DNA from: Streptomyces indicus
GTDB lineage: Bacteria; Actinomycetota; Actinomycetes; Streptomycetales; Streptomycetaceae
NCBI RefSeq assembly: GCF_900100315.1
Contig: NZ_FNFF01000007.1
Coordinates: 264,750 to 328,749, forward strand
Direction of reading: 5' to 3'
DNA length: 64,000 nt
In this document: piece after piece, positions 57,406-64,000 of the stretch
Layout: each line of letters begins with the position of its first letter
How positions within the stretch are numbered: the stretch's first letter is position 1
The notes under the pieces: generated by a model
Seen by the model: the letters and a program-made list of their open reading frames with translations, nothing else
Told to the model about the DNA's origin: nothing
The model's database searches: none
Made by a program: the position numbers and the translations under genes

Positions 57406-60400
57406 TCAGCGGCGCCGGCCGCGGCCCCGGCCGTCCTCGTCGTCGTGGTCGCCGAGCAACTCGTCCGCCAGGGAGGGCAGATCGTCCAGCGGGGTCTCCT
57501 CCGCCCAGTCCGAGCGCGGGCGGCGGCGCGGCCGACCCGTCTCGTCCACCTGCGGCAGCTCGCGCGTACGGTCCTCGGCCCCGGCCTCGGGCCGCTCATC
57601 GCGGAACAGGCCGGGCGGCAGCCGGTCGGCCGGGTTGTCGCCCGGCACCGGCGGCACCGCGTCCACGCGTACGGGCGGCAGCACCGCGGTCTCGTCCGCG
57701 GCACCCGGGGCGGGCGGCGCGGGCAGCACGGCGGTCTCCTCGGACGGGCTGACGGCCGGACCGCCGGACGGTGCCTTCGCTTCGGGCGCCGAGTCACGCG
57801 CGGGCTCGGAACCGGACTTGGATCCGGACCCGGATCCGGACTTGGAACCGGCTTCGGGAGACGAGGCGGCCCCGGAGCCCCCGGCACCCCGCCCGGGCTC
57901 CTCCTCCTGCACCGCCGGCAGCACCGCCGTCTCGTCGGCGGGCGGCGCCGAGGGCGAGGGCGCGACGATCGGCGTGGAGACGGTGGTCTCGTCCGCGCCC
58001 TTCACGACCGGCGTCGGCACCGTGGTCTCCGCGTCGGGCAGCGCTGCGGCCGCGGCCGCAGCGGCGGCCGCGGCATCCGCCCGGCGCGCCTCCTCGGCCC
58101 GCAGCAGCGCCTCCTCGGCCTTGCGCTGCTTGTCCAGGCGCCGCGCCTCCGCCTCGTCGCGCAGCCGCTGCTCCTCGGCGGCCTGCCGCCGGCGGCGCTC
58201 CTCCTCCGCGGCCCGCAGCTGCTCCTCGGCCTCACGTCGGCGGCGCTCCTCCTCGGCGAGCCGGCGCGCCTCCTCGGCGCGGGCCCGGGCCTCCTCGGCC
58301 TGCCGCTCCTCCTCGCGGCGCCGCGCCTCCTCCAACTCCCGGCGCTTGCGCTCCTCCTCCTCGGCGCGCAGCCGGGCCAGCTGCTCCTGGCGCTCGCGCT
58401 CCAGGCGCTCCTCCTCGGCCTTGCGCGCGGCCTCTTCCTCCGCGCGCCGCCGCGCCTCCTCCTCGGCCGCCTTGCGGGCCTCTTCCTGCGCCTGCTTCTC
58501 GGCGTCGGACAGCGGCAGCATCTGGTCGAGCCGGTGGCGTACGACGGTGGTGACGGCCTCGGGCTCCTGGGCCGCGTCGACCACGAGGTAGCGCCCGGGG
58601 TCGGCGGACGCGAGGGTCAGGAACCCGGCGCGCACCCGCGCGTGGAACTCCGCCGGCTCCGATTCCAGCCGGTCCGGCGCCTCGGTGAACCGCTCGCGCG
58701 CGGCCTCGGGCGAGACGTCGAGCAGCACGGTCAGATGCGGGACGAGCCCGTCGGTGGCCCAGCGCGAGATCCGGGCGATCTCGGTCGGCGAGAGATCGCG
58801 GCCCGCGCCCTGGTAGGCCACGGACGAGTCGATGTAGCGGTCGGAGATGACGACGGCGCCGCGCTCCAGAGCGGGGCGGACCACCGTGTCGACGTGCTCG
58901 GCGCGGTCGGCCGCGTACAGGAGCGCCTCGGCCCGGTGCGAGAGTCCCGCGCTCGACACGTCGAGGAGGATCGAGCGCAGCCGCTTGCCGACGGGCGTGG
59001 CCCCGGGCTCGCGCGTGAGCACGACCTCGTGGCCCTTGGCACGGATCCACTCGGCGAGCGCCTCGGCCTGGGTGGACTTGCCCGCGCCGTCGCCGCCCTC
59101 CAGGGCGATGAAGAACCCGGTGGCGGCCGGGACCTGGGCGGGCTCGGCGCCGCGCAGCGCGTCGGTCAGATCGCGGCGCAGCGGCACCCCGGACCGGTCG
59201 TCGGTCTTGGCGAGTACGAGCGCGGCCACCGGAAGCAGCAGCGCACCGGCCAGCATCAGCAGGAAGGCGGCGCCGCCGTGCGCGAACACGAACTTGCCGC
59301 TCGCGAGCCGGTGTTCCCCGATCAGCCCGGCGAGCACCGGCGCGATCACCGCGGAGAGCGCCACGGTCACGCGGACGACGGACTGCAGATGCTCGGTGGT
59401 CCGGGTCCTGCGGAAGTCCTCGACCTCCTGGTCGAGCAGGGTGTGCCCGGTGTTCGCGGCGATACCGGCCGCCGTACCGGCCAGGCCGAGCAGCAGCAGG
59501 ACCGTGGTCTGGTCCGGTACGAGTCCGGCCGCGAGCAGCGCGATCCCGGCGACCGCGACCGCCAGGGCGAGCAGGCGGCGGCGCGACAGGGCGGGCAGCA
59601 CGGAGGGCGCGACACGGATGCCGAGCACGGTGCCGGCGGTCAGCGCGGCCACGAAGATCCCGAACAGGACGGGCCCGCCGCCCAGGTCGATCGCGTGCAG
59701 CACCACCACGGCGACGGCGGCGGCGATGGCCGCGGCGACCGAGGCGCAAGCGAAAACGAGCAGCGGGATGGCCCCCGTGCGCCCCTTGTCCACGCCGCTG
59801 CCGGTCTTCGGCCGGCGCAGCCCCTCAAGCGGCGAACGGGCCCGCGGGGTCTGCGCGTCGGGCAGCTCGATGAAGTAGACGACGGACAGCGAGGCGGCGA
59901 AGAGACCGGCGGCGACATACGAGGCGAGCGCGGCCTGGTGCTGCGCGAACCAGTCCACGCCTGCACCGATCAGATTGCCGATCAAGGTGGCGGTGATCAG
60001 GACGAGCGCGCCGATGGGCAGCGCCACGAATCCGGTACGCAGCGAAAGCCGGCGCAGCGCCTCGGTGTGGTCCGGCAGCGGCCGCACCGTCGCGCCCTCC
60101 AGCGGGGGCGCGGGCAGCAGCGCGGGCGCGGCGCTCTCGCGGGCCACGGTCCAGAAGCGCTCGGCGACCCCGACCACGAACACGGTCACGAGCAGCACGG
60201 CGAGCGCGCTGTCCGGGGTCCAGTCGATCCACAGCGGGGCGATGATCAGGAGCGCGGCCCGCAGTCCGTCCGCGGCGATCATGGTCCAGCGGCGGTCGAG
60301 CGGGCCCTCGGCGGCGGTGAGCGCGGTCAGCGGTCCGAGCAGGACCGCACCGAACAGCAGGGTCGCGAGCACGCGCACCCCGAACACGGCGGCGATCGCG

Positions 60401-60615
60401 AAGGCCACCCCGCGGTACCCGCCCCCGAAGGACTGCTCGGCGAGCGCGGCCTGCACCCCGAGCAGCACGAGCACGAGCAGCGCGAGCGCATCCCCGATCC
60501 CGCCCACGAACTGGGCGCTCCACAGGCGCTTCAGCGGGGGATGGCGCAGCAGTGCACGAACAGCACGCTCACGGGAGTCGGCGACCAGGGCGGCATCGGA
60601 GTCGTCTCGGGTCAT
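57406..60615 (-). CDS. tmk: fused MFS-like membrane domain - thymidylate kinase - coiled coil
   Basis: 1069 residues. Residues ~30-470 form about 12 hydrophobic segments of MFS type, with charged loops. Residues ~500-700 are a complete dTMP kinase: P-loop LEGGDGAGKST near 505, LTREPGATPVG, DRYIDSSVAYQG. Then a Glu/Arg/Ala-rich coiled coil (~700-840) and an acidic Pro/Ser-rich tail. dTMP kinase makes dTDP for DNA synthesis; the membrane domain's role is unknown. The fusion is found in Streptomyces and relatives. Between topA and holB on the same strand. Confidence 0.93.
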   Translation of the reverse strand: MTRDDSDAALVADSRERAVRALLRHPPLKRLWSAQFVGGIGDALALLVLVLLGVQAALAEQSFGGGYRGVAFAIAAVFGVRVLATLLFGAVLLGPLTALTAAEGPLDRRWTMIAADGLRAALLIIAPLWIDWTPDSALAVLLVTVFVVGVAERFWTVARESAAPALLPAPPLEGATVRPLPDHTEALRRLSLRTGFVALPIGALVLITATLIGNLIGAGVDWFAQHQAALASYVAAGLFAASLSVVYFIELPDAQTPRARSPLEGLRRPKTGSGVDKGRTGAIPLLVFACASVAAAIAAAVAVVVLHAIDLGGGPVLFGIFVAALTAGTVLGIRVAPSVLPALSRRRLLALAVAVAGIALLAAGLVPDQTTVLLLLGLAGTAAGIAANTGHTLLDQEVEDFRRTRTTEHLQSVVRVTVALSAVIAPVLAGLIGEHRLASGKFVFAHGGAAFLLMLAGALLLPVAALVLAKTDDRSGVPLRRDLTDALRGAEPAQVPAATGFFIALEGGDGAGKSTQAEALAEWIRAKGHEVVLTREPGATPVGKRLRSILLDVSSAGLSHRAEALLYAADRAEHVDTVVRPALERGAVVISDRYIDSSVAYQGAGRDLSPTEIARISRWATDGLVPHLTVLLDVSPEAARERFTEAPDRLESEPAEFHARVRAGFLTLASADPGRYLVVDAAQEPEAVTTVVRHRLDQMLPLSDAEKQAQEEARKAAEEEARRRAEEEAARKAEEERLERERQEQLARLRAEEEERKRRELEEARRREEERQAEEARARAEEARRLAEEERRRREAEEQLRAAEEERRRRQAAEEQRLRDEAEARRLDKQRKAEEALLRAEEARRADAAAAAAAAAAALPDAETTVPTPVVKGADETTVSTPIVAPSPSAPPADETAVLPAVQEEEPGRGAGGSGAASSPEAGSKSGSGSGSKSGSEPARDSAPEAKAPSGGPAVSPSEETAVLPAPPAPGAADETAVLPPVRVDAVPPVPGDNPADRLPPGLFRDERPEAGAEDRTRELPQVDETGRPRRRPRSDWAEETPLDDLPSLADELLGDHDDEDGRGRGRRR

Positions 60616-60910
60616 CCGGCCAGCCTATCCGGAGCGCCCCCGTCCCCGGACCACGTCCCGAACAAAGTTCCGCCCCCCTCACACCACCGCCCCGACGGCG
60701 AGATGCGGGGGCCCGGGGGGGCAGGCCCCCAAAGCCGAACGCCGAGGACGCGAGCCCAGAATCGCCCTCCACGAGGACCAGGTGCGGGGGCCAGGGGGCG
60801 GAGCCCCCGAAGTCGGGCGTGTGGGCGCGAGCCCGCAAAACACCCCGCCCCCGCCCGGGAGTCCGAGGGCAGAGCCCTCGGTTTCGGGAAGGGGCGGGGT
60901 GGGGGAAAGC
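60616..60910. repeat. intergenic region topA-tmk with CCCCCGG-type repeats
   Basis: About 295 bp without a gene. Three near copies of the GGGGGCCAGGGGGCGGAGCCCCC element common between Streptomyces genes lie at about 60705-60735, 60785-60815 and 60855-60890; each can fold into a G+C-rich hairpin, so they probably terminate topA transcripts. The tmk promoter is presumably near 60620-60665. Confidence 0.55.
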
Positions 60911-63775
60911 TCAGTCCTCAACCGGAGCCGACGCCGCAGCCTTCTTCGCCGCCGCGGCCGTCGCCTTCTTCGCCGGAGCCTTCTTCGCAGCCGTCTTCTT
61001 GGCGGCGGTCTTGGTAGCCGCCGTCTTCTTCGCGGCCGTCTTCTTCGCCGCCGTCTTCTTCGCCGGCGCCTTCTTCGCCGCCTTCTTGGCGGTCTTCTTC
61101 GCCGGGCCCTTCGCCCGCTTCTCGGCGAGCAGTTCGAAGCCGCGCTCCGGCGTGATCTCCTCCACGGAGTCCGCCGCCCGCAGCGTCGCGTTCGTCTCGC
61201 CGTCCGTCACGTACGGACCGAAGCGCCCGTCCTTGACGACCACCGGCTTGCCGGAGACCGGGTCCTCGCCCAGCTCCTTCAGCGGCGGCTTCGCGGCGGC
61301 ACGCCCCCGCACCTTCGGCTGGGCGTAGATCGCCAGCGCCTCGTCGAGCGTGATCGTGAAGAGCTGCTCCTCGCTCTCCAGCGAGCGCGAGTCCGTGCCC
61401 TTCTTCAAATACGGACCGTAGCGCCCGTTCTGCGCGGTGATCTCGACACCCTCGGCGTCGGTGCCGACCACGCGAGGCAGCGACATCAACTTCAGCGCGT
61501 CCTCGAGCGTCACCGTGTCCAGGGACATCGACTTGAACAGCGAGGCGGTCCGCGGCTTCACCGCGTTCTTGCCCGTCTTGGGCGTGCCCTCGGGCAGCAC
61601 CTCGGTGACGTACGGACCGTAACGCCCGTCCTTGGCCACGATCTCGTTGCCGCTCACCGGGTCCTTGCCCAGCGCGAAGTCACCGCTCGGCTTGGCGAGC
61701 AGCTCCTCGGCGAGCTCGACGGTCAGCTCGTCGGGCGCGAGGTCGTCCGGCACGTCGGCGCGCTGGTGCCCCTCGGAGTCCTTCTCACCGCGCTCGATGT
61801 ACGGACCGTAGCGCCCGACGCGCAGCTTGATGTCGTTGCCGACGGGGAACGAGGAGATCTCGCGGGCGTCGATCGCCCCGAGGTCCGTGACCAGCTCCTT
61901 GAGACCGCCGAGGTGGTCCCCGTCACCGTTGCCGGCGTCGGCCGCACCGCCGGCGCCGGCCGTGCCCTCGGGGCCTTCACCGAAGTAGAAGCGCCGCAGC
62001 CACGGCACGGCCTGCGCCTCGCCCCGCGCGATGCGGTCGAGGTCGTCCTCCATCTTGGCCGTGAAGTCGTAGTCCACGAGCCGCCCGAAGTGCTTCTCCA
62101 AGAGGTTGACCACGGCGAAGGACAGGAAGGACGGCACAAGAGCCGTGCCCTTCTTGAAGACATAGCCGCGGTCGAGGATCGTGCCGATGATCGACGCGTA
62201 CGTCGACGGACGGCCGATCTCGCGCTCTTCCAGCTCCTTGACCAGCGAGGCCTCGGTGTAGCGGGCCGGCGGCTTGGTCGCGTGGCCGTCCACGGAGATC
62301 TCGTCGGCGGACAGCGCGTCGCCCTCGGCCACCTGCGGCAGTCGGCGCTCGCGGTCGTCCAGCTCGGCGTTCGGATCGTCGGCGCCCTCGACGTACGCCT
62401 TCAGGAAGCCGTGGAAGGTGATCGTCTTGCCGGAGGCGCTGAACTCGGCGTCCCGTCCGTCGGCTGCGGTGCCACCGATCTTGACCGTGACCGAGTTGCC
62501 GGTCGCGTCCTTCATCTGGGAGGCGACCGTGCGCTTCCAGATCAGCTCGTAGAGCCGGAACATGTCGCCGGTCAGGCCGGTCTCGGCCGGGGTGCGGAAG
62601 CGGTCGCCGGAGGGGCGGATCGCCTCGTGCGCCTCCTGCGCGTTCTTGACCTTGCCGGCGTACGTGCGCGGCTTGTCCGGCAGGTAGTCGGCACCGTAGA
62701 GCTGCGTGACCTGCGTACGGGCGGCCGTGATCGCGGTGTCGGACAGCGTCGTGGAGTCCGTACGCATATAGGTGATGTGGCCGTTTTCGTACAGCTTCTG
62801 CGCGATCTGCATCGTCGCCTTGGCGCCGAAGCCGAGCTTGCGCGAGGCCTCCTGCTGGAGGGTGGTCGTACGGAACGGCGCGTACGGCGAGCGGCGGTAC
62901 GGCTTGGACTCGACGGAGCGGACCGCGAACTGCGCGTTCTCCAGGGCGGCGGCGAGCGCGCGGGCGCCCGCCTCGTCGAGGTGCAGCGTGTTCGCGCTGT
63001 TCGCCTTGAGCTGCCCGAGCGAGTCGAAGTCGCGGCCCTGCGCCACGCGCTTGCCGTCGACCGTGGTCAGGCGCGCGATCAGCTGCGAAGGGTCGGAGGC
63101 GTCGCCCTTACGGCCCGTGCCGAAGGTGCCGGTCAGGTCCCAGTACTCGGCGGAGCGGAAGGCGATGCGCTCGCGCTCGCGCTCGACGACGAGCCGGGTC
63201 GCGACCGACTGCACACGGCCCGCCGACAGCCGCGGCATGACCTTCTTCCACAGGACCGGCGAGACCTCGTAGCCGTAGAGGCGGTCGAGGATGCGGCGGG
63301 TCTCCTGGGCGTCGACCATGCGCTTGTTGAGCTCGCGCGGGTTGGCCACGGCACCCTGGATCGCGTCCTTGGTGATCTCGTGGAACACCATGCGCTTGAC
63401 CGGGACCTTGGGCTTCAGGACCTCGAGGAGGTGCCATGCGATGGCCTCGCCCTCGCGGTCCTCATCGGTGGCGAGGAAGAGCTCGTCGGAGTCCTTGAGG
63501 AGGTCCTTGAGCTTCTTGACCTGGGCCTTCTTGTCGGCGTTGACGACGTAGATCGGCTGGAAGTCGTTGTTCACGTCCACGCCGAGCCGGCGCACCTCGC
63601 CGGTGTACTTCTCCGGCACCTCTGCGGCGCCGTTCGGCAGGTCGCGGATGTGCCCGACGCTCGCCTCGACGACATACCCCGGGCCGAGGTAGCCCTTGAT
63701 CGTCTTCGCCTTGGCAGGGGACTCGACGATGACGAGTCGGCGGCCGCCCTGTGCGGTCTCGCTGGTCGGGGACAA
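60911..63775 (-). CDS. topA: DNA topoisomerase I (type IA)
   Basis: 954 residues. Toprim domain with TDEDREGE near residues 103-110, active-site Tyr in HITYMRTDSTTL near 336, and four C-terminal repeats of the GRYGPYV type instead of zinc fingers, as in actinobacteria. The last ~70 residues are a Lys/Ala-rich tail (KKTAAKKTAA) that in Streptomyces TopA supports processivity. Relaxes negative supercoils. Starts at TTG 63775 after GGAGAG. Two palindromes lie upstream of the start. Confidence 0.96.
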   Translation of the reverse strand: MSPTSETAQGGRRLVIVESPAKAKTIKGYLGPGYVVEASVGHIRDLPNGAAEVPEKYTGEVRRLGVDVNNDFQPIYVVNADKKAQVKKLKDLLKDSDELFLATDEDREGEAIAWHLLEVLKPKVPVKRMVFHEITKDAIQGAVANPRELNKRMVDAQETRRILDRLYGYEVSPVLWKKVMPRLSAGRVQSVATRLVVERERERIAFRSAEYWDLTGTFGTGRKGDASDPSQLIARLTTVDGKRVAQGRDFDSLGQLKANSANTLHLDEAGARALAAALENAQFAVRSVESKPYRRSPYAPFRTTTLQQEASRKLGFGAKATMQIAQKLYENGHITYMRTDSTTLSDTAITAARTQVTQLYGADYLPDKPRTYAGKVKNAQEAHEAIRPSGDRFRTPAETGLTGDMFRLYELIWKRTVASQMKDATGNSVTVKIGGTAADGRDAEFSASGKTITFHGFLKAYVEGADDPNAELDDRERRLPQVAEGDALSADEISVDGHATKPPARYTEASLVKELEEREIGRPSTYASIIGTILDRGYVFKKGTALVPSFLSFAVVNLLEKHFGRLVDYDFTAKMEDDLDRIARGEAQAVPWLRRFYFGEGPEGTAGAGGAADAGNGDGDHLGGLKELVTDLGAIDAREISSFPVGNDIKLRVGRYGPYIERGEKDSEGHQRADVPDDLAPDELTVELAEELLAKPSGDFALGKDPVSGNEIVAKDGRYGPYVTEVLPEGTPKTGKNAVKPRTASLFKSMSLDTVTLEDALKLMSLPRVVGTDAEGVEITAQNGRYGPYLKKGTDSRSLESEEQLFTITLDEALAIYAQPKVRGRAAAKPPLKELGEDPVSGKPVVVKDGRFGPYVTDGETNATLRAADSVEEITPERGFELLAEKRAKGPAKKTAKKAAKKAPAKKTAAKKTAAKKTAATKTAAKKTAAKKAPAKKATAAAAKKAAASAPVED

Positions 63776-63822
63776 CGTGGCTCTTCTCTCCGGTCGACGC
63801 TCTCGCTGCTGACATCTGCGGT

Positions 63823-63866
63823 CCGTATGCCCGGCATACGGCTCCCGTTCCGTATGCCTTCATACG
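63823..63866. promoter_or_regulatory. two palindromes upstream of topA
   Basis: CCGTATGCC-C-GGCATACGG (63823-63841) and CGTATG-CCTT-CATACG (63851-63866); same half-site CGTATG, centres about 26 bp apart, 48-91 bases before the start codon. Possible operator pair for supercoiling or stress control. Confidence 0.6.
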
Positions 63867-64000
63867 ACGGAGCCGCAGACATTGCCACGGCGGCGCCCTA
63901 TGCGTTTATACGGTGACGCTGCGGAGTGTGACGGTACAGCCCGCCCCCGTGTCAAACGGGGAAAGCCCGCAGCAGCCACTCGAACGGTAACCCGACTCCC

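Noticed and set aside
56656..61017. Very long open frame on the plus strand (about 1450 codons)
   Set aside because: It lies antisense to holB, tmk and topA, has repetitive Arg/Gly/Leu composition and no domain; long antisense frames are expected at this G+C content.

Overview
The window reads as a piece of a Streptomyces chromosome. It is very G+C-rich with strong third-position G/C bias and frequent GTG/TTG starts. It carries Streptomyces-type gene families: TipA, DUF397/DUF5753 regulators, DUF2342 zincin, DUF5133, gas-vesicle genes and an MFS-thymidylate kinase fusion. Both edges look like conserved core chromosome: zincin-dacB-ppa-exporter-DedA-YbjQ-tipA on the left, hydrolase-holB-tmk-topA on the right. 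The middle is more variable. Species cannot be fixed from the sequence alone.

Layout. 1-9 kb: end of a zinc metalloprotease gene, D-Ala-D-Ala carboxypeptidase, pyrophosphatase, Thr/Ser exporter, DedA protein, YbjQ protein, tipA with its internal TipAS start and operator-promoter, and glutamate decarboxylase. 9-16 kb: secreted SGNH hydrolase, Asp-box lipoprotein, DrrAB-like ABC exporter, PadR regulator and a VOC/bleomycin-resistance-like protein; three copies of one 16-bp palindrome link exporter, regulator and VOC gene. 16-26 kb: DinB protein, aldehyde dehydrogenase, a WhiJ-like XRE/HATPase/DUF397 set, a VOC-ArsR-SRPBCC operon behind three palindromes, a FUSC membrane protein, nitrilase, NmrA-like oxidoreductase and HxlR regulator. 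26-34 kb: DUF2786 protein, family A DNA polymerase-like protein, a SigE-type sigma factor with a membrane partner carrying a duplicated domain, and a large unknown protein. 33.8-36.8 kb: tRNA-Thr(CGT) followed by a small, less G+C-rich island of unknown genes, closed by a near copy of the tRNA 3' end and terminator.

38-49 kb is the most distinctive region. A four-gene gas-vesicle cluster (gvpO-A-F-G) and a DUF5133 gene lie beside a translationally coupled operon. That operon encodes a GAF/SpoIIE PP2C phosphatase, a cobalamin-binding protein with the CarH-type Wx9EH motif, a STAS anti-anti-sigma factor and an HATPase anti-sigma kinase. A second HATPase, a second STAS protein and a SigB/F-type sigma factor follow. 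The simplest reading is a stress partner-switching locus in which a B12 photoreceptor-like protein feeds light or cofactor state into sigma-factor control.

49-64 kb: MFS exporter with divergent TetR regulator, LysE exporter, an ECF41 (SigJ) sigma factor with its oxidoreductase, a lipoprotein hydrolase, DNA polymerase III delta-prime, the fused MFS-dTMP kinase, and topoisomerase I. A recurring oddity is short tandem repeats at the 3' ends of genes, several of which contain the stop codon of the gene itself.
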